From positions 3,410,001 through 3,474,000 of the forward strand of contig CBDICY010000013.1 of NCBI GenBank assembly GCA_965277445.1: a stretch of DNA of 64,000 bases, given 5' to 3'. The stretch is from JAFMDF01 sp965277445. Its GTDB lineage: Bacteria > Bacteroidota > Bacteroidia > Chitinophagales > Saprospiraceae. The notes under the pieces are model-generated. The model did not search any database. It was not told where the DNA came from and was given only the letters and a program-made list of their open reading frames with translations. The position numbers and the translations under genes are program-made. Shown here one piece after another: positions 8,037 through 16,092 of the stretch. Position 1 is the first letter of the stretch. Each line of letters opens with the position of its first letter.

Positions 8037-9596
8037 ATGAAAATCACAATTTTAGATACGACCTTACGGGACGGAGAGCAAACTTCAGGTGTTTCTTTTA
8101 CGGCTAGTGAGAAATTACACATGGCCAAATTATTATTAGAAGAACTGAAAGTAGACAGGATTGAAATTGCCTCCGCAGGTGTATCTGAAGGAGAAAAAGA
8201 AGGAGCCAAAAAAATTCTGAATTGGGCGGCTGAAAATGGCTATCAACATCAAGTCGAAATTTTAGGTTTCGTTGATAAGACCCGTTCGCTTGAATGGATT
8301 GAGGGCGTTGGTGGCAAAGTGATTAATTTATTATGTAAAGGCTCTGCAAAGCATTGTGAAAAGCAATTGCGCAAAACGCCAGAACAGCACGTTGTAGATA
8401 TCAAAGAAGTAATCGAACATGCTAAAGAAAAAGGAATCACAGTTAATATCTATTTAGAAGATTGGTCGAATGGCATGAAAACTTCGCCTGAATATGTTTT
8501 CCAAATAGTAGAAAGCTTACGCAACGAAGGCATTAATCGGTTTATGCTTCCTGATACTTTGGGTATTCTAAATCCTGAACAAAGTTACCTCTACTCTAGA
8601 GAAATGATTCAACGGTTTCCTCGGCTACATTTTGATTTTCATGCACATAATGATTACGATTTGGCAACCGCCAATGTCTATTCTGCTATCCAAGCAGGGA
8701 TGGATTGCATTCATTGTACGATGAATGGTTTAGGAGAACGAGCAGGCAATGTTCCCTTATCGAGCGTGGTGGGGGTAGTCAATGACCATTTAAAAGAACA
8801 TACGATTAGTATTGACGAAAGTAAATTATTTTCCGTTAGTAAAATTGTGGAATCCTTTTCTGGCATTCGCATTCCTGGTAATAAGCCAATTATTGGTGGA
8901 TTTGTCTTTACCCAAACAAGCGGGATTCATGCAGATGGAGACAATAAAGATAATTTGTACCATAATGAGTTAAAACCTCAGCGATTCAATAGAAAACACG
9001 AATATGCGTTGGGTAAATTAGCTGGAAAAGCAAGTATCAAGAAAAATTTAGAGGAATTAGGCATCGAATTAGATGTTGATTCTATGAAGAAAGTTACCAA
9101 GCGAATTAACGAGTTGGGAGACAGAAAACAAATGGTGACCAAAGAAGACTTGCCATATATTATTTCCGATGTTTTAAAAAGTGAGCAGATAGAGCAAAAA
9201 ATTAAGATTAAAAATTATGCCTTATCTGTAGCCGCTGGATTGCAATCCGTCGCTACTTTAAGCATAGAAATTGGTAAAAAAACCTACGAAGAAACTGCTG
9301 CTGGTGATGGACAATATGATGCTTTTATGAATGCCTTATATCGAATTTACGATAAACTAAGCAAGCCCTACCCTACCCTTATTGATTATAATGTAACGAT
9401 TCCTCCAGGTGGACGAACAGATGCACTTTGCCATACGACCATTACTTGGAAGTTAAATGGAAAACAATTTAAGACGAACGGTCTAGATAGTGACCAAGCG
9501 ATTGCAGCCATTAAAGCAACTATTAAGATGTTGAATGTAATTGAATTAGAAAGTACTGCTACTACTAGAGAGAATGGGCAAAATGGGAAGGTTTAA
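8037..9596 (+). CDS. cimA: (R)-citramalate synthase, Leptospira type
   Basis: Predicted to condense pyruvate and acetyl-CoA to (R)-citramalate, the first step of threonine-independent isoleucine synthesis. The 519-aa protein has a DRE-TIM barrel (LDTTLRDGEQTSGVSF, Arg11-Asp12). HAHNDYDLATAN and the IHADGD histidine motif follow, then a C-terminal LeuA-type regulatory domain (from about 390; PPGGRTDALCHT). From memory of the Leptospira interrogans CimA sequence it aligns almost without gaps at an offset of five. The pyruvate-pocket residues Leu81, Leu104 and Tyr144 of that enzyme are Leu76, Leu99 and Tyr139 here, and the catalytic Glu146 and Thr179 are Glu141 and Thr174. That favours citramalate over isopropylmalate synthase. 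Many annotations would call this LeuA, so it is worth checking. It follows leuCD and is probably in one operon. Confidence 0.82.
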   Translation: MKITILDTTLRDGEQTSGVSFTASEKLHMAKLLLEELKVDRIEIASAGVSEGEKEGAKKILNWAAENGYQHQVEILGFVDKTRSLEWIEGVGGKVINLLCKGSAKHCEKQLRKTPEQHVVDIKEVIEHAKEKGITVNIYLEDWSNGMKTSPEYVFQIVESLRNEGINRFMLPDTLGILNPEQSYLYSREMIQRFPRLHFDFHAHNDYDLATANVYSAIQAGMDCIHCTMNGLGERAGNVPLSSVVGVVNDHLKEHTISIDESKLFSVSKIVESFSGIRIPGNKPIIGGFVFTQTSGIHADGDNKDNLYHNELKPQRFNRKHEYALGKLAGKASIKKNLEELGIELDVDSMKKVTKRINELGDRKQMVTKEDLPYIISDVLKSEQIEQKIKIKNYALSVAAGLQSVATLSIEIGKKTYEETAAGDGQYDAFMNALYRIYDKLSKPYPTLIDYNVTIPPGGRTDALCHTTITWKLNGKQFKTNGLDSDQAIAAIKATIKMLNVIELESTATTRENGQNGKV

Positions 9597-9890
9597 ATTT
9601 TTAATAAAAATGAGGTCTTGTCGTTTAAATAATTTTGTTTGATAGAGATTTTGTATCGACGAATCCATTCATCGCTCATATATTGATTGCGTCGAATTAA
9701 TTCGACGGTACAAAAAAATGGAGCACATAAATGTACTCCATCATTTTCTTGCCTCTTTTTTTGACTTAAAGAAACTAATTTTTCAAAAATAATACATTCC
9801 AAATAGTCAGTCAGTAGAGAGACTAATTGCATTTGTAAGGCGTGTTTACAAACTCAAATTTCACTATAATATATAGTCAAAAAGATAGTT
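9597..9890. other. Intergenic with two palindromes between cimA and the STAS gene
   Basis: No gene is seen. A perfect 18-nt palindrome, CGTCGAATTAATTCGACG, lies at 9690-9707. Next to it, an imperfect hairpin (ATGGAG-type arm 9718-9728, arm ending CTCCAT 9731-9741) lies within poly-A and poly-T flanks, so it could terminate both convergent genes. The 79-aa open frame across it looks random. Confidence 0.45.
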
Positions 9891-10286
9891 TTAATGTTGA
9901 TTATCATCGGTTTTAGCTTCTGCTTTTAATTCCCGCTCCAATTCTTCCATCATCACAAAATCAATGGACTCTTGAATAGTTGGAATAATTTCCAGCACAG
10001 AATCTAGTCTAGAAATTTCAATCAATTTTTTAACAGAAGGATGATCAATTCCAGTTATCACAAAAGAACCAAAACCTTTCCAAAGTCGGTTCGCTGTTAA
10101 GATCGAACTCAATCCAGAAGAGTCAATAAACTTGACATTTGAGACATCTAAAATAAAATTACTGATACCTTCATTTCGAGCAATAATAAATTCTGACTTC
10201 AATAAAGGTGCCATAATAGAATTTAAATTCTCTTCGAGCAACGAAAAAACAGTATACTGCTCGTTTTTATCTATGCTAAATTTCAT
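9891..10286 (-). CDS. STAS-domain protein (anti-sigma factor antagonist type)
   Basis: A 131-aa protein consisting of one STAS domain plus a charged C-terminal tail (EELERELKAEAKTDD). The FIDSSGLSSIL motif at residues 53-63 is the diagnostic loop, whose serine (Ser56/57) is the phosphorylation site in anti-anti-sigma factors of the SpoIIAA/RsbV type. In that family a partner-switching kinase phosphorylates the serine and so controls an anti-sigma factor. No HATPase/RsbW-type kinase or PP2C phosphatase lies nearby, so its partner is elsewhere. It is on the minus strand, back to back with clpC across a 618-nt gap. CAAATGTA at 10401-10408 reads as TACATTTG on its strand and could be its -7 box. 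The domain call is strong; the pathway is inference. Confidence 0.85.
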   Translation of the reverse strand: MKFSIDKNEQYTVFSLLEENLNSIMAPLLKSEFIIARNEGISNFILDVSNVKFIDSSGLSSILTANRLWKGFGSFVITGIDHPSVKKLIEISRLDSVLEIIPTIQESIDFVMMEELERELKAEAKTDDNQH

Positions 10287-10904
10287 AATAAGTTAGTTTT
10301 GTAAGCTAGTGTTTCAATACAGTCGAAATACTGATTTTGGTTATTAAAATTGCAAATCACAAGATAGTTAATATTAGTTAAAATACTAAAATATGTGGCA
10401 CAAATGTAATTAATAAGGTTTCAATAAAAAATTTTTCTTTAATAAGATTATGCCGCCTATTTGTCAGGAAAACTTTTAGGAACCTGTCAAAATGTACTAA
10501 AAAAGGACGTAAATCACAAATGGCACTATTTTTTCCCTTAAAAAATCAGTTCTATTAAAAAGAGTAATGAATTTTACAGATTATCATTTTAATAAAAACT
10601 ATACTAATTACTTTATTAAGATAATTAAAATACTAAAAAGTCACATTTTATAAAAAAATTCTTTTTAGCATCCGTTTTTCCAAAAATTACGGAATAGCAT
10701 ACACATTATTAAGACAAACACCTAGGGGGTACAAAGCCTAATAATAAAATTATATTAAACTAATTTTCCTGTCCATTGTTTTGTACAAAAAGATTGTTTA
10801 ATATTGTTTTAAAATCTTTGTATTTTTGAATTGAAAAGAGCGGGTTATAGCACCTCAATTTCCAATACCCTCAATTTTTATAAACAGATATACCGAACCT
10901 AATC
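10287..10904. promoter_or_regulatory. Divergent intergenic region between STAS gene and clpC
   Basis: A 618-nt AT-rich gap with no gene seen. On the plus strand TATTTTTG at 10821-10828 fits the Bacteroidota -7 box for clpC, with TTTA 20 nt upstream as a weak -33. On the minus strand TACATTTG (10401-10408) could serve the STAS gene. The clpC leader would be about 75 nt. No CtsR- or HrcA/CIRCE-like inverted repeat was noticed. Confidence 0.35.
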
Positions 10905-13469
10905 ATGAACAGAAAGTTTTCTCCAAAAGTTAAAAAGGTCATAGCCAATAGTCGCAAGGAAGCCCTTCGGTTAGGTCATGATTATATCGGCACCGAGCAT
11001 TTATTGCTTGGTATAGTTAGAGAGGGAAAGAGCCTTGCAGTAAAAGTGTTTGATTCTCTGGAAGTTAATTCTGATGAATTAATTCAGGTAATTGAAGATT
11101 CCATTGAAAGAAGGCCTTCTTTAAATGCTTCTTTGACCATAGAAAATGTTCCGTTAAATAAAGATGCCGAAAGAGTACTAAAGGTTACGTTCTTAGAAGC
11201 CAAACGGTTAAAAACGGAAGAAATAAGTACAGAACATTTAGTTTTATCTATTTTAAAACATAGTGATAATCCAGCTTCTCAAGTCTTAGAACAATTCGAG
11301 GTTGATTATGATACCTTCAAATCCGAATTGGAATATGTAAGACATGAAGAAGACCTAGTAGATACAGATTTTATGAGCCAAGGTCCTCAAGATTCAGATG
11401 ATAATTTCGACGAAGAACAAGGTGGTGATTTAGGAGCAGGTGGCAGAGGTGGCAATTACCAAAGAAAGGGTGCTGCAAAATCTCGAACGCCTGTGCTAGA
11501 CAACTTTGGTCGAGACATTACTAAACTAGCCGAAGAAGGAAAATTAGATCCTATTATCGGTCGCGAAACAGAGATAGAAAGAGTTAGTCAGATATTAAGT
11601 AGAAGAAAGAAGAATAATCCAATTTTGATTGGTGAACCAGGTGTTGGTAAAACAGCTATTGTAGAAGGTTTAGCCAGAAGAATTATTCAAAGAAAAGTAT
11701 CTCGAACGCTTTTTGACAAGCGAATTGTAATGTTAGATTTAGCTGCATTGGTAGCTGGAACTAAATATCGTGGACAATTCGAAGAAAGAATGAAAGCGAT
11801 TATGAATGAATTGGAAAAATCGAGAGACGTGATCCTTTTCATTGATGAAATCCATACCATTGTGGGAGCAGGTGGCGCTACAGGTTCCTTAGATGCGTCT
11901 AACATTTTCAAACCTGCCTTGGCTAGAGGTGAGTTACAATGTATTGGTGCCTCTACCTTAGATGAGTACCGTCAGCACATCGAAAAAGATGGTGCTTTGG
12001 ATAGAAGATTCCAAAAGGTATTGGTGGAACCGCCAAGCCCAGAAGAAGCAGTACATATTTTACAAAACATCAAGTCTAAATACGAAGAATTCCATAATGT
12101 AGTTTATTCGGATAAGGCGATTGAACATTGTGTGAGTTTAAGTACTCGGTACATTAGTGATCGATTCTTACCAGATAAGGCCATTGATGTATTGGATGAA
12201 GTTGGTGCAAGAGTACACTTGAAAAACATTCATGTACCGAAGCACATTGAGGAATACGAAAAAGATATTGAAAAAATCAAGGAAGATAAAAATCAGGCCG
12301 TTAAAGATCAGCAGTATGAAAGAGCTGCGGACTTACGGGATGATGAGTCTAAATTGATTCGACAATTAGAGATTGCTAAGATTGATTGGGAAGAAGAATC
12401 TAAGTCTAAAAAGTATCCTGTTTCAGAAGAAGACATTGCAGAAGTAGTGTCTATGATGACTGGAATTCCTGTGCAGAAAGTCGCTCAAAACGAGAGTAAG
12501 AAACTCGTTAAAATGGGAGATGACATCAAGCAAATGGTGATTGGACAAGATGAAGCCATTGTCAAAATTAGTAAAGCGATTCAAAGAAATAGAGTTGGCC
12601 TGAAAGATCCATCTAAGCCAATTGGTTCTTTTATCTTTTTAGGGCCTACTGGTGTTGGTAAAACAGAATTGGCAAAAGCATTAGCTCGATATATATTTGA
12701 CTCAGATGATTCTTTAATTAGAATTGACATGAGCGAATACATGGAAAAATTCTCTATCAGTCGATTAGTGGGAGCCCCTCCAGGATACGTTGGCTACGAA
12801 GAAGGTGGACAATTAACGGAGAAGGTTAGAAGAAAACCTTATTCTGTAGTGCTTTTAGATGAGATTGAAAAAGCGCACCCAGATGTCTTTAATATCTTAT
12901 TGCAAGTATTAGACGATGGACAATTAACGGATGGTTTAGGTAGAAAAGTAGATTTCAAGAATACCTTAATTATTATGACTTCTAACATCGGCGCTCGTCA
13001 GTTAAAAGATTTTGGGCAAGGTGTTGGTTTCCAAACTTCAGCAAGAACCAATCAGGCAGATGAACATGCCAAAGGCGTTATTGAAAGTGCTTTGAAACGT
13101 ACCTTCTCTCCTGAATTTTTAAATAGAATTGATGATGTAGTTGTTTTCAACAGCTTAAATCAAGAAGATATTTTCAAAATTATTGAAATTGCTTTAAAGG
13201 ATGTAACGAAGCGATTACAAGGAATGGAATATACCTTAACCTTATCTGATGAAGCAAAGAAATTTGTAGCAGAAAAAGGTTTTGATCCACAATTTGGCGC
13301 AAGGCCCTTACATAGAGCCATTCAGAAATATTTGGAAGACCCTTTAGCAGAATTTATTCTAAATGAAAATCCAACAGAAGGCAGTACGTTAATCGCAGAA
13401 ATGACAGAAGAAGGAGATAATATCAAGATTTCCTTAGCTAAAAAAGTGAAGAATGCACAAAAAAAGTAA
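10905..13469 (+). CDS. clpC: ATP-dependent Clp protease ATP-binding subunit ClpC
   Basis: Hsp100 unfoldase that feeds substrates into ClpP in the cytoplasm. The 854-aa protein has the full ClpC order. Two N-terminal Clp repeats cover about residues 5-145, including IGTEHLLLGIV and ISTEHLVLSIL, and a glycine-rich linker sits near 165-190. AAA+ module 1 has Walker A GEPGVGKT near 243. A UVR-containing middle region (YERAADLRDDESKL, about 460-480) follows. AAA+ module 2 has Walker A GPTGVGKT near 580 and the GARPLHRAIQKYLEDPLAEFIL end. The short middle domain plus the UVR motif separate it from ClpB. It is single, with its own terminator downstream. No mcsA/mcsB/ctsR operon genes are present, as usual outside Firmicutes. 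Confidence 0.97.
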   Translation: MNRKFSPKVKKVIANSRKEALRLGHDYIGTEHLLLGIVREGKSLAVKVFDSLEVNSDELIQVIEDSIERRPSLNASLTIENVPLNKDAERVLKVTFLEAKRLKTEEISTEHLVLSILKHSDNPASQVLEQFEVDYDTFKSELEYVRHEEDLVDTDFMSQGPQDSDDNFDEEQGGDLGAGGRGGNYQRKGAAKSRTPVLDNFGRDITKLAEEGKLDPIIGRETEIERVSQILSRRKKNNPILIGEPGVGKTAIVEGLARRIIQRKVSRTLFDKRIVMLDLAALVAGTKYRGQFEERMKAIMNELEKSRDVILFIDEIHTIVGAGGATGSLDASNIFKPALARGELQCIGASTLDEYRQHIEKDGALDRRFQKVLVEPPSPEEAVHILQNIKSKYEEFHNVVYSDKAIEHCVSLSTRYISDRFLPDKAIDVLDEVGARVHLKNIHVPKHIEEYEKDIEKIKEDKNQAVKDQQYERAADLRDDESKLIRQLEIAKIDWEEESKSKKYPVSEEDIAEVVSMMTGIPVQKVAQNESKKLVKMGDDIKQMVIGQDEAIVKISKAIQRNRVGLKDPSKPIGSFIFLGPTGVGKTELAKALARYIFDSDDSLIRIDMSEYMEKFSISRLVGAPPGYVGYEEGGQLTEKVRRKPYSVVLLDEIEKAHPDVFNILLQVLDDGQLTDGLGRKVDFKNTLIIMTSNIGARQLKDFGQGVGFQTSARTNQADEHAKGVIESALKRTFSPEFLNRIDDVVVFNSLNQEDIFKIIEIALKDVTKRLQGMEYTLTLSDEAKKFVAEKGFDPQFGARPLHRAIQKYLEDPLAEFILNENPTEGSTLIAEMTEEGDNIKISLAKKVKNAQKK

Positions 13470-13563
13470 TCAATTGAAAAAACAACAAGTACTTAACAGT
13501 CAACCGTTTTTTGGGAAAAATTCCTTTCAATTATTACAAATAATCTAATAAAAACATAAATTA

Positions 13564-13602
13564 GGGTTGAATCAGTTAATAAAATGCTGGTTCAGCCCTT
13601 TT
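13564..13602 (+). terminator. Rho-independent terminator after clpC
   Basis: A 12-bp stem (GGGTTGAATCAG 13564-13575 against CTGGTTCAGCCC 13587-13598, two G-U pairs) with an 11-nt loop, followed by TTTT. It lies 95 nt after the clpC stop. Confidence 0.8.
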
Positions 13603-13740
13603 ATATTTGGTATAAAATATAATTCTAGTACTTTTACCAGAAATTAACTTTAAACGGGAACTTTTTACTATTTTCAACCATTTAATTAGTAGAATAGTAA
13701 TCATACTCCTATTCATTTATTCATTAAAATATTAAAAATA

Positions 13741-14331
13741 TTGGCAAGAAGACATCATCGTAGAAATCACAACCAAAAAGAAGAAATCAGATTTAGAATT
13801 AATGATTTGATTAAGGTCCCTCAAATCCGATTAGTAGGTGACAATATGGAAGCAGTTAGTGAAGCTGCAGGTAAACCAGTAGAAGCAGACGTATTTAATA
13901 CTAGAGAAGTGAAGAGTTGGGCTAGGAAAATGGACTTAGATTTAGTAGAAATTTCACCAAAAGCAGTCCCTCCTGTTTGTAAAATAATTGATTACAAAAA
14001 ATTTCTCTACGATCGGAAGAAAAAGCAAAAAGAAATAAAATCCAAAGCAGTAAAAACGGTTGTTAAGGAAATTCGTTTCGGCCCAAATACGGATGACCAC
14101 GATTTTGAGTTTAAAACAAAACATGCTAAAGGTTTCTTAGAAGAAGGCGCAAAAGTAAAAGCTTACGTTCAATTTAAAGGAAGAACTATTGTTTTTAAAG
14201 AACGTGGAGAATTATTATTGCTTAAATTCTTGAAAGAATTAGAAGAATATGGAGCCGCCGAAGCTTTACCTCGAATGGAAGGTCGAAGAATGTCTGTAAT
14301 GGTTCAACCTAAGAAAAAGAAGAAGAAATAA
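13741..14331 (+). CDS. infC: Translation initiation factor IF-3
   Basis: IF-3 binds the 30S subunit and checks start-codon pairing during initiation. The 196-aa sequence has the N-terminal domain (IRLVGDNMEAVSEAAG), the linker (KFLYDRKKKQKEIKSKAVK) and the C-terminal domain with KEIRFGPNTDDHDFEFKTKHA, ending in a lysine-rich tail. The start is TTG at 13741. The next in-frame ATG is inside the conserved N-terminal domain, so the rare start is forced. In Escherichia coli infC starts with AUU and IF-3 represses its own translation through it; a rare start here suggests the same loop. It leads the infC-rpmI-rplT set, although a 300-nt spacer with its own promoter candidate separates infC from rpmI. 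Confidence 0.95.
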   Translation: MARRHHRRNHNQKEEIRFRINDLIKVPQIRLVGDNMEAVSEAAGKPVEADVFNTREVKSWARKMDLDLVEISPKAVPPVCKIIDYKKFLYDRKKKQKEIKSKAVKTVVKEIRFGPNTDDHDFEFKTKHAKGFLEEGAKVKAYVQFKGRTIVFKERGELLLLKFLKELEEYGAAEALPRMEGRRMSVMVQPKKKKKK

Positions 14332-14336
14332 ATTTA

Positions 14337-14469
14337 GTTATAAATGATAAGTGATGAGTTATGAATGTTCTGTATTCATAACTCATTTATATATCCACTC
14401 TATTTAGTAGTTTTAGTTCAAGAGAATCCTTTTCCTCAATTATAACTCATAATTTATAACTCATAACTC
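14337..14469. repeat. 7-nt-phased inverted repeats between infC and rpmI
   Basis: The left block consists of 7-nt units GTTATAA, ATGATAA, GTGATGA, GTTATGA (14337-14364). The right block, near the rpmI promoter, is ATAACTC, ATAATTT, ATAACTC, ATAACTC (14442-14469). A central CATAACTCAT also pairs with the left block. The two sides are complementary, so the spacer can fold on itself. Confidence 0.65.
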
Positions 14470-14479
14470 TGTTTTGCCC

Positions 14480-14510
14480 TTTCAACTTTAGTTAAAAGTT
14501 CCTATCTTTG
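14480..14510 (+). promoter_or_regulatory. Candidate promoter of rpmI-rplT
   Basis: TATCTTTG at 14503-14510 is a full match to the Bacteroidota -7 element. TTTC at 14480-14483 lies 19 nt upstream as a weak -33. It is positioned to start a transcript of about 120 nt of leader before rpmI. Confidence 0.6.
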
Positions 14511-14512
14511 CG

Positions 14513-14533
14513 CACCCATTGGAAAAATGGGTG
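14513..14533 (+). promoter_or_regulatory. Leader hairpin at the presumed 5' end of rpmI-rplT mRNA
   Basis: A perfect 8-bp hairpin (CACCCATT 14513-14520, loop GGAAA, AATGGGTG 14526-14533) begins 3 nt after the -7 box and so would form the very 5' end of the mRNA. Ribosomal-protein operons are often controlled by leader structures bound by a product such as L20. The role here is inference. Confidence 0.5.
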
Positions 14534-14639
14534 GCGAATACCACTATTTTATGAATTTATTGGTTAGTTAATCGTCTAAAAAGTTTTGCATAGGCTCAAC
14601 TTTTCATTTGTATTCAACAATCAATTAAAAAACATTGAA

Positions 14640-14840
14640 ATGCCGAAGATGAAGACCCACTCCAGTGCAAAGAAGCGATTCAAGCGCACAGGATCCGGTA
14701 AAATTAAGCGTTTTCAAGCTAACACGTCTCACAGAAAGAGACAGAAGAGTAGAAAAGCTAAGCTTAGAGTAAGAGGTTCAGCACTAGTTCATGTGTCAGA
14801 CCAAAAGCGAGTAGAAAAGTTACTTTGCTTAAGAGGGTAA
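14640..14840 (+). CDS. rpmI: 50S ribosomal protein L35
   Basis: Small basic ribosomal protein of the large subunit. From the ATG at 14640 it reads MPKMKTHSSAKKRFKRTGSG and continues for 66 aa, the normal length, with the HRKRQKSRKAKLR core and the usual C-terminal VEKLLCL. A longer frame from a TTG at 14586 would add 18 non-conserved residues and is rejected. It sits between infC and rplT, the universal infC-rpmI-rplT order. The leader carries a TAnnTTTG promoter candidate and an 8-bp hairpin. Confidence 0.97.
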   Translation: MPKMKTHSSAKKRFKRTGSGKIKRFQANTSHRKRQKSRKAKLRVRGSALVHVSDQKRVEKLLCLRG

Positions 14841-14985
14841 TTGAAATTATTTTATTGTTAATATTTAGATCATTTCTACTAATTAACAACAAAATAAGAG
14901 AGCAATTACATCAAACATTTTTAACTCATCACAGGCCCAAAGCGTTTTCTATTGAAAACCCCTGTTTTGCAAAAAAATTAACACC

Positions 14986-15330
14986 ATGCCACGTTCAGTG
15001 AACCATGTTGCGTCGAGAAAAAGACGTAAGAAGATTTTAAAAATGGCGAAAGGTTACTTTGGTGCAAGATCCAAAGTTTACACGGTAGCTAAAAATGCTG
15101 TCGAAAAAGGTTTAACGTATGCCTTTAGAGATCGTAGAAACAAAAAAAGAGCTTTTAGAAGATTGTGGATAGCTCGTATTAACGCAGCTGCTAGAACGCA
15201 CGGATTATCTTATTCTGTGTTCATGCACAAATTAGCTTCTAAAGGCATTCAATTAAATAGAAAGGTTTTGGCAGATATGGCCATGAATGAACCTGATACA
15301 TTTAAAGCGATTGTAGACGGAGTAAAATAA
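14986..15330 (+). CDS. rplT: 50S ribosomal protein L20
   Basis: 23S rRNA-binding assembly protein, and in several bacteria the translational repressor of its own operon. The 114-aa length is standard. MPRSVNHVASRKRRKKILK at the N-terminus, then GYFGARSKVYTVAKNAVEKG and the conserved RRLWIARINAAAR block, are all present. It follows rpmI by 145 nt. A strong terminator lies directly downstream, closing the transcript. Confidence 0.98.
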   Translation: MPRSVNHVASRKRRKKILKMAKGYFGARSKVYTVAKNAVEKGLTYAFRDRRNKKRAFRRLWIARINAAARTHGLSYSVFMHKLASKGIQLNRKVLADMAMNEPDTFKAIVDGVK

Positions 15331-15354
15331 AGTGTAGAAGCTTTAAAGTCAATA

Positions 15355-15391
15355 AAAAAGGGAATTTAGCTCAGCTAAGTTCCCTTTTTTT
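15355..15391 (+). terminator. Rho-independent terminator of rplT
   Basis: The stem GGGAATTTAGC (15360-15370) pairs with GCTAAGTTCCC (15374-15384) with one G-U pair and a 3-nt loop, and is followed by seven T residues. A-rich flank before and T-rich flank after. Confidence 0.92.
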
Positions 15392-16082
15392 ATGTCGTAG
15401 AATAGTTTAGTTAAAAGAATAAAAAAGATAAAATTAAAAAAAAATTGAGTCCTCTCGTTTTGGCATTGTTTATGCATATTCTAAAATAGAACAACAAGAA
15501 TAATATTCTTCAAGGCACATTAAATTAATAGAGAGAGGATCAAATATTGGTAAAGCAATCTGCTATCTAGGGCGATTCAAAATCGTACTATCCTTCCAAT
15601 TTTTTCTTCCTTTTACATACATTTAAACATCATAATCGAAAATTGATCAAGGTTTTTCCTTGACTAGTGCTCGATTAAAACCTTTGGGTTAAGCGTATTG
15701 GTATTATGATAATTAAGGCGATTATAATACTTGCTGCTATTCCAATTAGCTAGTTAGCTATCAATAAAGTTATATCGTATATTTTGATGTATTGTCAAAA
15801 ATATACTCTGTATCCTTATGAAGCTACTTTAATAGAGTAGTTAAGTAAAACAACTAACCCAGATAGAATCATTAAAGAGAAATTGAATCATTAACTTGTA
15901 GTCGGTTGATTACAAGGCCAATACAGCTATGTTCAAAAGAGATATTGCTATGCAATAATTTTGGATTAGACTACTAGGGAATTACGTCTCAGGGTCGGTA
16001 TTTCGAGAATACGCTTTTGTTATTATCGAGCTTTATCCTGTAGAGGGAATCATATTATTTAAAGGCCAAACAACATAAGTGT
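15392..16082. other. 690-nt non-coding leader region
   Basis: No convincing ORF on either strand; stops are frequent. It holds a sigma-54-like site at 15461-15476, after which about 600 nt would be untranslated leader of the secreted-protein gene. Several short inverted repeats occur, including GTATTNNNNNNAATAC-like arms near 16000-16015. The base composition is less AT-rich than in the other long gaps, which suggests it is not simply decayed spacer. Confidence 0.5.
15461..15476 (+). promoter_or_regulatory. Sigma-54 (RpoN)-like promoter
   Basis: TGGCATTGTTTATGCA has GG and GC exactly 10 nt apart, as in the -24/-12 consensus TGGCAC-N5-TTGCA. Mismatches are T for C in the -24 box and A for T in the -12 box. 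It is the only such site I noticed. Sigma-54 is known in part of the Bacteroidota. An activator-binding site was not identified. Confidence 0.5.
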
Positions 16083-16092
16083 ATGACACTTA
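16076..16092 (+). promoter_or_regulatory. Hairpin with the start codon in its loop
   Basis: TAAGTGT (16076-16082) and ACACTTA (16086-16092) form a perfect 7-bp inverted repeat whose 3-nt loop is exactly the ATG start codon at 16083. This may control translation of the downstream gene, or be chance. Confidence 0.4.

Noticed and set aside
8037..9596. 2-isopropylmalate synthase (leuA)
   Set aside because: Pocket residues and gap-free match recalled for Leptospira CimA favour citramalate synthase; kept as an alternative only.
9593..9832. 79-aa minus-strand ORF after cimA
   Set aside because: It crosses two palindromes, has no family-like motif and unusual composition; probably chance.
14586..14639. 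18-residue N-terminal extension of L35 from a TTG
   Set aside because: L35 has a universal short start at MPKMKTHSSA; the extension is not conserved in kind.
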